From Streptomyces sp. V2I9 (GTDB lineage Bacteria > Actinomycetota > Actinomycetes > Streptomycetales > Streptomycetaceae): 64,000 nucleotides of DNA. This document shows positions 28,301-33,992 of this stretch, piece after piece. The DNA lies in the NCBI RefSeq assembly GCF_030817475.1, contig NZ_JAUSZJ010000002.1, positions 6,874,158 to 6,938,157 on the forward strand. Reading direction: 5' to 3'. The notes beneath the pieces are model-generated. The model was given only the letters and a program-made list of their open reading frames with translations, made no database searches and was not told the origin of the DNA. The stretch's first letter is position 1. Every line of letters starts with the position of its first letter. A program made the position numbers and the translations under genes.

Positions 28301-29315
28301 CGACCGCCACGCCACCGCTCAACGACGCGCGGTCCAGGACCAGCGGCTCGGCCACCTCGCCCGGCGGCGGGAAGGTCACCGCCAGCGTCGCCTCCGCCAG
28401 GCCGTACACCGGCTGGGCGGCCGCCGGGTCCAGCCCGGCCGGCCGGGTCTTGCGTGCGAAGGCACGCCACACCGCGGGCGCGATCGGTTCCGCCCCGACG
28501 AGAAGGAGCCGTACGGCCGAGAGGTCCAGCCGCGCCAGGACCTCGTCGGGAACCCTGCGCACGGCCAGCGCCAAGGCGAAGTTGGCCGCGGACAGCACCG
28601 TGGCCCGGTGCCGGGCCGCCACCTCGAACCACAGGCCGGGGCGCTTGGCGAAGGACAACGGGCCGATCCTGACCTGCCGGGCGCGTGCGGCCAGCGGGGC
28701 GAGATGCGTGCCGATGAGCCCCATGTCGTGGAAGTACGGCATCCAGCTGACCACCACGTCGTCCGCGCACAGTGCCGAGGCGGCGCGTATCTGCCGCAGA
28801 TTGGCCAGCACCGCGCCGTGCGTCACCTCCACCCCCTTGGGCGCGCCGGTGCTGCCCGAGGAGAACTGCACGAACGCGATGTCCTCCGGCCCGGCGGCGA
28901 CCGGCTCCCGCACCACCGGTCCCGCCCGCAGGGCGTCGAGGGTCAGGACAGCGGTTCCGTCGGGGAACGCGCCGGTCAGCGACGCGGTAGCGGCGTCCAC
29001 GACGACGGGCGGCCGTCCCAGGTGCTCCCAGATCGGCAGGGCCCGGCGGGCGTCCGGAGCCAGCGGAACCGGAACGAGGCCGGCCGCCAGCGCGCCCCAG
29101 AACATGGGCTGGAAGTCCTCGCCGCGGTCGGCGAGCAACGGCACACAGGTCCCGGCCGGCACCCCGGCACCCCGGAAGCCGCCGGCCACCCGCAGGGCAT
29201 CGTCCAGGAGTTCGCGCAGGGTGACCGTCAGCTCGCTCCCGTCACCGCGCACATGCACGACGGTCTGTCCGGGGGCCTCACGGACCGCGTCCAGCAGTAC
29301 ATTCAGCAGGGTCAT
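16341..29315 (-). CDS. Hybrid PKS-NRPS megasynthase with FAAL loading and a terminal acyl-ACP-reductase-like domain
   Basis: A 4324-residue single-protein assembly line. Domains in order (approximate residues): fatty acyl-AMP ligase 1-530 (QFSSGSTGAPKG, RTGDLGFLRDG); ACP1 640-715 (LGGTSLKAM); KS 760-1190 with Cys in VDTACSSG and His in EAHGTGT and NIGH; AT 1285-1580 with GHSVGE and AFHSPL, the latter indicating malonyl-CoA; KR 1710-2110 (TGGGGGIG, Tyr in GDYAGAN); ACP2 2210-2280 (LGLDSL); C1 2305-2715 (HHAAGDG); A 2785-3295 (FTSGSTGRPKA, YGPTEA, YRSGDR, GTGKIDRR); PCP 3345-3415 (LGGDSLL); C2 3455-3880 (HHIIGDG); and 3950-4324, which resembles cyanobacterial acyl-ACP reductase (ALIGYLPSP, LTTGHATTV, VAFVGLGSIGSS, VVDDSFPHCFD, IASCRLESLL). 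There is no thioesterase, DH or ER. The ATG at 29315 has GGAG at the right spacing; a GTG at 29327 overlaps that site. A hand-aligned A-domain code (D-A-R-S-H-G-L-I-N) gave no prediction. Confidence 0.92.
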   Translation of the reverse strand: MTLLNVLLDAVREAPGQTVVHVRGDGSELTVTLRELLDDALRVAGGFRGAGVPAGTCVPLLADRGEDFQPMFWGALAAGLVPVPLAPDARRALPIWEHLGRPPVVVDAATASLTGAFPDGTAVLTLDALRAGPVVREPVAAGPEDIAFVQFSSGSTGAPKGVEVTHGAVLANLRQIRAASALCADDVVVSWMPYFHDMGLIGTHLAPLAARARQVRIGPLSFAKRPGLWFEVAARHRATVLSAANFALALAVRRVPDEVLARLDLSAVRLLLVGAEPIAPAVWRAFARKTRPAGLDPAAAQPVYGLAEATLAVTFPPPGEVAEPLVLDRASLSGGVAVDAEPGEGAVELMDVGRPVAGCAVRIVDDAGAGLGDRRVGHIMVRGPQLARGYHGLPGVSAEVFADGWLRTGDLGFLRDGRLCVTGRHKDVLSLNGRTFHATDMEEVVAATHGLPSGAPAVIGSSDPVSGAERVVVFVPWARPPRDAATVLDRVAARVREALFHDDVRVLALPPAAFPRTTSGKLQRRRLRERFEAGEFAAHGRGVRGQARDGAGAAYGSSSVAAGGGGSPVGIGGDGSSVGTGDGGRSPVGRGDDGSSSVAVCDGGGGLSVAAPVGRADGHRTAAESHAAAPRDRAETVEAVRDVWARVLGAPAGSIGVHEPFGSLGGTSLKAMEVLVELEEAFGVTLPPAVIRDHGTVSALADHLLRIAPGTVAVPPPTSAPEAVGTPAPGAGEPPRTGAPAGPPATAPRSLPASAEAAVIGLACRFPGADTPEAFWDLLLEGRDAVTPVPYERWGDDPRDRQGDRRRWAGLLEDPAAFDAGYFGIGAEEARALDPQARLFLELAHEALERAGYAGPRRRGRRVGVFAAVGDSGYREVLDRASADGSPPPAALTGNLPSLIAARVSQCLDLDGPALAVDTACSSGLVALHLARRSLLDGECDLAVVGGVNLHLTSSPHRLLEAAQALSPTGRSRAFSADADGFVPGEGGAAIVLTRLDAARRADDPVLALVRGTAVNNDGRSMSLMAPNPLRQREVITRAYEAAGVDPATVTYVEAHGTGTAVGDPIELRSLAHAFPVRPDGEPRLLGSVKTNIGHLLNAAALPSLVKVVLALGHRRLPPSLHHATPSAGLAPAGFSLVSEAREWTAAGPLVAGVNAFGFGGTNAHAVLEQAPVSPSSAVPVTPPAASAARETTVEGPHLLTLSARSAGALRDAAAELAAYLENRPYVREGDVCRTASTARDEGPHRLAVVADGDLREQLAAVAVASAGTGTVRGRVGSVVRSRPRVVFLFPGQGAQFPGQDRALYRTAPVFRETFDEASALVGPVCGRPLRDWGLDPDADPDAQAATEVAQPLLVASGVALARQLRAWGVEPDAVVGHSVGEITAACAGGALTLPDAVRFAAERGRLMSEFTDPGAMLSVLGGDDAVAAVVAESAGALTVAAYNGPGLQVLSGSVSAVERAARVLDARGVPTRRLRVSRAFHSPLMRPIGGPLAEAARALVPAAPSTALMSTVTAEWQPVLGPEYLRDHAERPVQFGAAVERLAREGYDTFVEVGHGMTLSGAVRAATRAYAGGGYGVSGASGATVGAGVNGATVGAGVTDREHGPHRSGGPVVSGAPGPSEVSGASEVAHASEVSDASGADRAFTVVCALPGRSAARPDAAAEQVDEPGGRGDLLGTVGRLWSLGVPLDRSALDAGHRRILLPTYPFQRSRYWAVPPANPLLHRVLWEEVPLPGPAGGGVRSVLLTGPDAASVGRLASQLSAEGIRMHAPGEGPPDTVVLVAGPAPDQDTAHALGRAQEVAVAAFDEALARFDETRAGRLLVLTEDVHATGSARERPRPAHAVLGGLLLALPQETEGAVAAAVDLCSSDTPSQRLAAVLAELGADGVPGGAATVAWRGGRRLTRRFAPVAHDTTAPPAAAAVRSPLPPDGTFLITGGGGGIGAALARELAGRGRPTLVLTGRSPRPPAGLTEELRSLGATVRYRAADVSVERDVDALVAELPRLDALFHAAGVVRPAPLRNRRAEETSDALAAKTRGALLLSLALRRHGLDPAVRVAFSSVSAVLPGLAGALGDYAGANAFLDAFAASERHAGRRWLSVNLAAVAGTGMASDWGSGAGSAGVRSGGSRPVALAPALAALRTACGVDAAQLLLADLSPSPEPDLSPPPTGTAGVAGAHPATGPAAAHRAPATGAPAPGTARTGAEPRTPTAALLRRLLASALRLPDATVPDDASFLALGLDSLAAVDLVRQLERELGRTLPATLFFEYRTVAELAAYLDTTPSPSPAPVSPATPSPVPEGRSFPLTPVQLALLTGSRLHPDIPAHGYVRQTVRGPLDTGLLGRALAALADRHPMLRVRIDNAADTGDGTGPAQYVAPPSALFDWYEVRELSGRIEQVETDLCNRPFDLSAEPPVRAVLARESAELSHLVLVIHHAAGDGYSLNVLAGELWTLYTALVHGEDPRLPAPDAGFAAYAAAAATEPSSADGPTALDVDRRYWAERLASRREPLRLPYDGDPSALPAAPIATRQSALDAALTAALEERAAARGVSLFHLLLAVHVRCLARWSGQRDIAVNVARARRDHRRPGLERLVGPLADSLPLLCSTGPEEPVDALAGRLAEIWLECEQHASLTSPDLARLLPADPSGAGPRTVSPAGFSFSRFPVALDGRCPVSVRPTAAGTATAATRLTLLCWQDESVLRFSWNFPVRLFDPETVARLDREFHDALTALVRPGAPLLPDARPEPGAPGGPLSEGGSEGSGRTAPVPVEAGGHCPETGRATLVRRLIERFRATPDAIAVDTGDATLTYAELDRASHALAAVLLARGVIPGSLVGLLTEPGAYTVVSVVATLRAGAGWVPLDAGHPTARLADQLTRSGARAVLCHAATRAVGASLGDVTLVCVDEVTPLVRSAPDATGGHGPFPADTARQPAAQPGGGPVPDRPADADGIAYVIFTSGSTGRPKAVPITHRSMENYLDWAVATFGYDEHDRLAQTASPCFDASVRQLLAPLLVGATVVTVDRDLLRDPDRLLTHVERSRITVWSSVPTLWEQLLGASEERVRRGAPRPDLSALRWIHVGGEALSPAHVRRWFDFFGDGQQIANLYGPTEATINTSCHIIRSRPGDEVRRLPIGRPVSGTEVRVAGPGGEPRRPGDAGELLISGIGLTAGYLGEPDLNEAAFTVLAGRRWYRSGDRVRCSADGVLEFLGRLDDQVKIRGNRVEPGEVEAVLQTHPEVAHAAVLVLDGRLAAFVTPGRGADAAALRLHLAQSLPPYMLPSRITRIGRMPLTGTGKIDRRVLLDLREPSGGAGTGGAAAEAVTESAAGAGSADGRTPQPSRTASPSRPAPRTAPRTPTEVRLAAVWSALLRTDDVCREDDFFVLGGDSLLVLEVFARLEKQGGPLPRPTVIYRHRTLASLASALDASADAGADRGPDASARDHEVPGRAAGPGPATAPPPHPLTPTQRGFLLAEAIAPGATSSWLTRIRLHGRLDRARFQSAVDTLVARHPMLRTVFPAGARPAVQQELPSSLRLPVDFETLTGPEQVEERAAAERARRFEPWAWPLLRLRVLTVAPEEHVLVAHAHHIIGDGYSAALLIRELTTVYDALADGGAPASAPLRSTFHDHAAHLAARSDADAAQAPAENPVTACPAPAGVDRWTRLSTPYVPPVLSAGTTTDTGAGRLPGPDPLFHTHGFTLKADQVSALRGLAAVHSGSSLYVPVLTAYYRALVAATGRADLVLGLAVSGRDHALPDAHRVFGPFATAVPLRPAGPASGRPDDAGFDDDLRRVATEAAEARAYEGAVPSLPNGLPLTSQFFFTSLDFSALGPVGGRTLTVVGEDGDSVFTPPPAGTDVFLAAAPEGGRLRITVRAAATAFTPRTLAALAGTVRDGLVEAAAWAGPGPVSGPPERPRPSGRGRRDARPDRRDVPRPVRKGRDPDRPDVGGGERLDAALIGYLPSPADLARMAGLPRAALRREELRALLFPAGQPRHLETLGTPLGRSGFVGVPVFADELASDGNLLGHTARGVELAGSLGARAVSLAGMIPSLTGYGFDVLRELGTTGAAVPALTTGHATTVVSVVRTVHAALDATGRRLSALTVAFVGLGSIGSSSLELLLTRAQRPPARLLLCDAPGSGPRLKELAESLLERRLVEDVEVVESEGHGLPDAVYGAGLIVAAVGGGGGALLDVDRLAPGTTVVDDSFPHCFDTARAFERMDRTKDVMIVGGGLLSAGTVRQRPAEGLPAAAVAGYLARPMVPDTIASCRLESLLHASGAAVPLVRGLVDAATGAAYWEAAESTGIRAAPLHLLTRTLDVAALDRVVSGRD
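24412..24566. repeat. In-frame repeats in the AT-KR linker of the megasynthase
   Basis: ACCTCGGACG occurs three times at 18-base spacing (24412, 24430, 24448), and an exact 22-base sequence occurs twice at 27-base spacing (24518-24539 and 24545-24566). Both periods are multiples of three, so the encoded linker gains Ser-Glu-Val and Gly-Ala-Thr-Val repeats without frame loss. Linker length probably varies between relatives. Confidence 0.8.
27489..27652. repeat. In-frame repeats in the FAAL-ACP linker of the megasynthase
   Basis: A GACCGRC-like core starts at 27489, 27522, 27552, 27582, 27609 and 27636, at spacings of 33, 30, 30, 27 and 27 bases. The encoded linker is rich in Gly, Ser and Asp (for example GDGSSVGTGDGGRSPVG). 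It is a flexible tether between the FAAL and the first carrier protein. Confidence 0.8.
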
Positions 29316-29406
29316 GAGGTGCTCCACCGGTCGATCGATCCGTTGCTCGGAGAATGATCTTAAAAACGGACGGGGTGGACGGAATCAACCACCGGGAGGA
29401 GACGAC

Positions 29407-29814
29407 GTGCGCCCCGGGAGTGACCCGGCCCCTGCGCCGGGACCCGGCGCACAGCTCACGGTCCTCACCTCGGTGGGCACCGTGAAGGTGGGCGGCGAAG
29501 AGACCCGGTTGATCATCCTGCGCGGCACCAGCGCCTCGGGGAAGCCGAGTGTGGCAGCCGCCGTCCGCGCCGCGTTCGGCGGAGGGCCGGCGGCGGTGGG
29601 CCAGGACATCATCCGCCGAACCGTGCCGCGCGGACGCGACCAGGTCGGTCGCCGACGAGATCGACGAACCCGGCTGTGGGAGTGGTACCGCCTCCGCGAG
29701 GTGCTGCCCGGCGGTGTCGAGACGGTGATCGGCCCCGACAGCTCCCCGGACAGGACCGCGGACCGCGTGATGCGCGGCACCGGCCTGGCCGGACTGCCGC
29801 CGATCGACCGCTGA
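29407..29814 (+). pseudogene. Decayed P-loop kinase-like gene
   Basis: GGGAGGAG precedes a GTG at 29407, and 135 codons follow. The frame has RLIILRGTSASGKPSVAAA, a Walker A in which the normal GKS/T has become GKP, followed by GQDIIRRTV. It then jumps to EWYRLREVLPGG and GTGLAGLPPIDR, the usual C-terminal end of small Streptomyces kinases of this kind, which are normally about 180-190 residues. About 50-60 central residues appear deleted. Loss of the phosphate-binding Ser/Thr and of the core indicates a non-functional gene. It is divergent from the megasynthase, with a 91-base gap. Confidence 0.65.
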
Positions 29815-29988
29815 CCCGCACCTGCCGCCCCGGTCCGATCAGGGCACGTCCGACCAGGACCAGGTCGGGCCACGGGCCGGACTCACCAGGTCCCGGCCGC
29901 ACCGGGGCCCGGCCGACGATCCGGTCACCGCGCCCGTCCCGCCCGGCCGCACCGGACAGGACGGGCGCGCCGCGTCCGCGTACGGAGG

Positions 29989-30318
29989 TTACGCTCCGGC
30001 CGGCGCGGTCTGCTGCACGACCTCGAAGGACCACACGGTCGACCCGCTGGCCGCAGGCTTGGGGCGCTCACCGCTCGGGGCGTCGCCGCCCTGGTGGGCC
30101 GCCTTCATCGGCCCCTCCATCCACGCCTGGAAGGACTCCTCGTCGCGCCAGCGCGTGTAGACGAGGTAGTCGTCCGTGCCCTCGACGGGCCGGAGCAGCT
30201 CGAACCATTCGAAACCGTCGGAGCTCTCCACGGCGTGGGCGCGCGAAGCGAAGCGCTTCTCCAGCGTTTCACGTTGTTCCCGGGGGACGGTCAGCACATT
30301 GATCTTGACTACGCTCAT
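29989..30318 (-). CDS. MhuD-like antibiotic-biosynthesis-monooxygenase (ABM) family protein
   Basis: A 109-residue dimeric ferredoxin-like-fold protein. It resembles the mycobacterial haem-degrading monooxygenase MhuD: VVKINVLTVP at the start (Asn 7 equivalent), EKRFASRAHAVESSDGF, FELLRPVEG, SFQAWMEGP (Trp 66 equivalent) and AAHQGG (His 75, the haem ligand). Keeping all three residues supports haem binding and oxidative haem breakdown for iron recovery. The ATG at 30318 is internal to a longer open frame but matches the MhuD start. It lies 37 bases beyond the sensor-kinase stop on the same strand, so it may be the third gene of that operon. Confidence 0.85.
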   Translation of the reverse strand: MSVVKINVLTVPREQRETLEKRFASRAHAVESSDGFEWFELLRPVEGTDDYLVYTRWRDEESFQAWMEGPMKAAHQGGDAPSGERPKPAASGSTVWSFEVVQQTAPAGA

Positions 30319-30355
30319 GGCCCCATCCTGCCGTACCGCGCCCGGTCGCCGGCGC

Positions 30356-31525
30356 TCACCCGTCGGCGCGCGGGGCGGCGGGGAGTTCCACCGTGACGCG
30401 GAGCCCGCCCGCCGGGCGCGGCGCGAGGGTGAGCCTCCCGTCGTGCGCACGGGCGATGCTCTCGACGATGGCGAGCCCGAGGCCGACGCCCGCGTCGTGG
30501 GTCCGCAGCCGCTCGGCGCCGCGCCGGAACGGTTCGGTGAGCGTCGGGACCAGCTCGGCGGCGAGGGGCGCCCCGGTGTTCTCGACCGTCAGCTCCACGG
30601 CTCCGGGGCGGACGCGCGTCGTGATCCGGACGGCCCCCGCTTCCGGCAGGTTGTGGACGATCGCGTTGTGGACGAGGTTCGTGGTCAGGTGCAGCAGCAG
30701 GGCCGGCGATCCGGCCGTGGGGGAGACGTCGCCGTGCGTCTCGACGGTGACGCCACGTTCCTCCGCGAGGGGAAGCAGGGTTTCGGCCGCCTCCTCCGCC
30801 AGCAGCGACAGGTCCACGGGCTCCCGCGCGAAGGTGCGCCGGTCGGCGCGGCTGAGCAGGAGCAGCGCCTCGGTGAGGTCGATCGCGCGGTCGTTGACGC
30901 TGTGCAGACGGTCGATGACGTCGCCGGTGACACGGTCCGGATCGGCACGGGCCACTTCCAGGAGCGCCTTCGACACCGCGAGCGGCGTGCGCAGCTCGTG
31001 GGACGCGTTGGCGGCGAACCGCTTCTGCTCGGCGACATGCGCTTCGACCTTGGCCAGCATCGTGTCGAAGGCGTCGGCGAGTTCGCGGAACTCGTCGGTG
31101 CGGCCCGGCAGCCGGATCCGGTGCGAGAGCGAGCCGTCCGTGGCCGTGCGGGTGGCCTCCGTGATCCGGGCCAGCGGGGCGAGCATCCGGCCGGCCAGGA
31201 CCCACCCGCCTACCAGACCGAGGGCGAGAAGGACGCCCAGGACGGTGGCCGCCGCCGGGGCGAAGGTGTACGCGAGGAGCTGACGGTTGGGGTTCTGGTG
31301 CAGCATGCGCCGGTCCCAGTCGTCGGGCACGTACTCCAGGAGGTACACCCACACGGCCGTGAGCAGCAGGACGCCCGCGACCATGAGGAACCCGGCGTAG
31401 CTGAGGGTGAGCTTGAGGCGAACGCTCAGGCCGGGCCGCCTGACCGTGGTCCCCTCCGCCCCGACCGCGTCGTGCTCGCCCTCGGGGCCTGTCCGGCCCC
31501 GATCCGCCGGGCATCCCCTAGCCAC
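30356..31525 (-). CDS. Sensor histidine kinase
   Basis: A 389-residue membrane kinase. One membrane helix lies near residue 40-60, and a short extracytoplasmic loop (VPDDWDRRMLHQNPNRQ) leads to a second helix near 90-115. A HAMP linker follows, then the HisKA motif NASHELRTPLAVSK with the phospho-accepting His, and an ATPase domain with N-box LTTNLVHNAIVHN and G-boxes VGLGLAIVES and GGLRVTVELP. The GTG at 31525 overlaps the response-regulator stop by eight bases and has GGGGAAG upstream. The small sensor loop suggests it detects a membrane or cell-wall signal. The signal itself is unknown. Confidence 0.9.
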   Translation of the reverse strand: MARGCPADRGRTGPEGEHDAVGAEGTTVRRPGLSVRLKLTLSYAGFLMVAGVLLLTAVWVYLLEYVPDDWDRRMLHQNPNRQLLAYTFAPAAATVLGVLLALGLVGGWVLAGRMLAPLARITEATRTATDGSLSHRIRLPGRTDEFRELADAFDTMLAKVEAHVAEQKRFAANASHELRTPLAVSKALLEVARADPDRVTGDVIDRLHSVNDRAIDLTEALLLLSRADRRTFAREPVDLSLLAEEAAETLLPLAEERGVTVETHGDVSPTAGSPALLLHLTTNLVHNAIVHNLPEAGAVRITTRVRPGAVELTVENTGAPLAAELVPTLTEPFRRGAERLRTHDAGVGLGLAIVESIARAHDGRLTLAPRPAGGLRVTVELPAAPRADG

Positions 31526-32216
31526 GGTCTTCCCCGCTCCCGCGCCCGGCGTCCGCCGCAGGTCCGATGCGGTAGCCGGCGCCGGGCACGGTCGTGATGA
31601 TGGCGGGCTCCCCGAGGCGTCTGCGAAGAGCCGATACGGTGATGCGCACGGCGTTGGTGAACGGATCGGCGTTCTCGTCCCAGGCGCGTTCGAGGAGTTC
31701 CTCGGCGCTGACGACACCGCCTTCCGCGGAGATCAGGACGTCGAGCACGGCGAACTGCTTCCGGGTCAGCGCGACGTACCGGCCGTCCCGGTACACCTCC
31801 CTGCGGAACGGGTCGAGCCGCAGACCCGCGATCTCCCGCACGGGAGGTCTGCTGTGGGCGCGTCTGCGGTCCAGAGCCCGGAGCCGCAGCGCGAGTTCCC
31901 GCAGTTCGAAGGGTTTCGTCAGATAGTCGTCGGCGCCGAGTTCGAACCCGGACGCCTTGTCGTCGAGCCGGTCGGCCGCGGTCAGCATGAGGATCGGCGT
32001 GCCGCTGCCGGAGGCGACGATGTGCCGGGCGATCTCGTCACCGGTGGGGCCGGGAACATCACGGTCGAGGACGGCGATGTCGTAGGCGTTGACGCTCAGC
32101 AGCTCCAGTGCGGTGTCACCGTCCCCCGCGATGTCGGCCGCGATCGCTTCCAGACGCAGACCGTCGCGGATGGCTTCCGCCAGAAAGGGCTCGTCCTCGA
32201 CGATCAGCACACGCAT
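31518..32216 (-). CDS. OmpR-family response regulator
   Basis: A 232-residue regulator. The receiver domain has the acidic pair in VEDEP, phospho-accepting Asp in VLDRDVPG (about residue 53), Thr in LMLTAAD and Lys in YLTKPFE. The C-terminal winged helix contains ALTRKQFAVLDVL and NAVRITVSALRRRLG, ending VPGAGYRIG. It is transcribed first, ahead of its kinase, and divergent from an EEP hydrolase gene. The 86-base intergenic region has GGCAC and GTGCC arms that could form its binding site. Confidence 0.92.
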   Translation of the reverse strand: MRVLIVEDEPFLAEAIRDGLRLEAIAADIAGDGDTALELLSVNAYDIAVLDRDVPGPTGDEIARHIVASGSGTPILMLTAADRLDDKASGFELGADDYLTKPFELRELALRLRALDRRRAHSRPPVREIAGLRLDPFRREVYRDGRYVALTRKQFAVLDVLISAEGGVVSAEELLERAWDENADPFTNAVRITVSALRRRLGEPAIITTVPGAGYRIGPAADAGRGSGEDRG

Positions 32217-32302
32217 GCCCCGATGGTAGGAGTCGGCACATATCGTCGGCGTATCGAAAAGCGCATACGTGCCGGCAACCGCGCGCCGCCTTCACTGGCA
32301 GC

Positions 32303-33457
32303 ATGACTCGACCCCCGCAGCCGACGCGTACGCCACCCCTTCGCTCCCGCCGGTCCCTCGCCGCCGTGCCGGCCGTCCTCCGGGAGGCCATCGCGGCGAC
32401 ATTCCCCCGTGTGGCGGGGGGTGCGGCCGAAGAGGCGCCCACGACCGGCACCCCCGGCACGACGCATGCCTCGGGCAGGCGCGGCGGGACGGGCATCTGG
32501 CGGCGCGGCCGACTGCTCGCGGCGGCGGCGCTGCTCCTGGGCGTGTTCCTGCTGCTGCACGCGAGCATCCCGAACCGGATCGGGAACCTCGGCAGCCTGG
32601 TCGAGACCTTCCTGCCGTGGTTCGGCCTGGCGGTGCCGGTACTGCTGGCGGGGGCACTGCTGCGCCGCTCCGCCTCCGCCGCACTCGCCCTGCTCCTGCC
32701 GGTCGTGGCATGGCTGAGCCTCTTCGGCGGGCTGCTCACCGACAAGACCCACCCGGACGGCGACCTCATGGTGGCCTCCCACAACGTCGGCGCGGACAAC
32801 CCCGATCCGGTCGGGACCGCGCGCGCCCTAGCCGGCTCCGGCGCGGACGTGCTGGCCCTGGAGGAACTGGCCGCGCACGCCCGAGGGACGTACGAGAGGG
32901 AACTCGCCGCGGCGTATCCGCACCACACCGTGCAGGGCACGGTCGGGGTGTGGAGCAGGTTCCCGCTGTCGGACACCCGCCCGGTCGACGTAGCGATGGA
33001 CGCCGGGCCGCTGGGCGCCGCCAAACCCGCCGCGGAGAAGATGGTCGACAACCGGGGCCTGCGCACCACCGTGGCCACCGACCACGGACCGCTCGCGGTG
33101 TACGTCGCCCATCTGGGATCCGTACGCGTCAACCCCCGGGCGGGGCTCTCGGTGGGCCGACGCGACGCCGGCGCACAGTCGCTGGGGCGGGCCGTCGCCG
33201 CCGAGCGCAACGATCGGGTGGTGCTGCTCGGCGACCTGAACGGCACCCTGGACGACCGCGCCTACGCCGGCATCACCTCGCGGATGGACTCGGCCCAGGA
33301 GAGGGCGGGGGCCGGGTTCGGCTTCAGCTGGCCGGCCGCGTTCCCCGTCGTACGCATCGACCAGATCCTGGTACGCGGAGTGCGGCCCGAGAGCTCCTGG
33401 GTCCTGCCCGCCACCGGCAGCGACCATCTTCCGGTGGCGGCCCGCATCAACTGGTGA
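32303..33457 (+). CDS. Membrane-anchored endonuclease/exonuclease/phosphatase-family protein
   Basis: A 384-residue protein with three predicted membrane helices between about residues 70 and 145, then an EEP hydrolase domain outside the cytoplasm. Motifs are VASHNVGADNPDP, VLALEELAAH, VVLLGDLNGTLDD and the terminal GSDHLPVAARI, which together give the metal site. EEP enzymes cut phosphodiester or phosphate ester bonds in nucleic acids, lipids or inositol phosphates; the substrate here is unknown. The ATG at 32303 is about 86 bases from the divergent response-regulator start, so the two-component system may control it. Confidence 0.88.
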   Translation: MTRPPQPTRTPPLRSRRSLAAVPAVLREAIAATFPRVAGGAAEEAPTTGTPGTTHASGRRGGTGIWRRGRLLAAAALLLGVFLLLHASIPNRIGNLGSLVETFLPWFGLAVPVLLAGALLRRSASAALALLLPVVAWLSLFGGLLTDKTHPDGDLMVASHNVGADNPDPVGTARALAGSGADVLALEELAAHARGTYERELAAAYPHHTVQGTVGVWSRFPLSDTRPVDVAMDAGPLGAAKPAAEKMVDNRGLRTTVATDHGPLAVYVAHLGSVRVNPRAGLSVGRRDAGAQSLGRAVAAERNDRVVLLGDLNGTLDDRAYAGITSRMDSAQERAGAGFGFSWPAAFPVVRIDQILVRGVRPESSWVLPATGSDHLPVAARINW

Positions 33458-33560
33458 CACGGCGGGCCCCCGGACGTGTGCCTTCCGCTTCCGGCCCGCG
33501 ACCCCGCGCGGGCCGGAACGGACACGAAACGCGCCCGTGCGCCGGGCGGAGACCGGCAGG

Positions 33561-33992
33561 ATGCCGACCGTGAACCACCTCCCGTGCGGGCTCGCCGCGA
33601 ACGAGAACCTGCCCTCACCTCGTCGACCGGCCGTCTCGCCGACGGCGAGACGGCCGGCCCTCTGGCCGTCCATGCTGACGGCGGCGGACGTCGACCCGCC
33701 GGCCCGGCCCGACGTGGCCCTCGCCCTGCTCGACACGGGCGCGGGCCCCGCCGCGTGGGCACGCCTCCTTGCCACCGATCCGGCCGTCGAGCACCGGGAG
33801 AAGCTGGCCGCCCGCCCGGATCTCCCGCCCGATGTGCTCGACACCCTGGCGGCGGACACGGATGTACGGGTCGTCGAGGAGGTCGACCTGCGGCCGGCAC
33901 GGGCCGCGTCGGCAGCCGCGCACACGGTGCGGGCCCTTCCGGCGTCGTACCCCGGACGGGCCCGCACGGTGCAGGGCCGGCTCAGCCGTTGA
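33561..33992 (+). pseudogene. Decayed leucine-rich-repeat-variant (LRV) protein gene
   Basis: The 143-codon frame starts MPTVNHLPCGLAANENLPSP, then becomes Arg/Pro-rich, then resumes with TAADVDPPARPDVALALL and KLAARPDLPPDVLDTL AADTDVRVVEEV, the ~24-residue unit of LRV repeat proteins, before losing homology again. Relatives have many more units. The gap in homology coincides with a perfect 14-base inverted repeat (33627-33640 and 33644-33657), which suggests the middle was replaced by a deletion or hairpin-linked rearrangement. The end overlaps the convergent aldo/keto reductase stop by 11 bases. A short functional protein cannot be excluded. Confidence 0.5.

Noticed and set aside
29327..29327. 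GTG at 29327 as the megasynthase start
   Set aside because: It lies over the GGAG that best fits as ribosome site for the ATG at 29315; using it would leave no such site upstream.
25182..29357. A plus-strand open frame of about 1390 codons
   Set aside because: Antisense to the FAAL, KS and AT domains, whose active-site motifs are intact on the minus strand.
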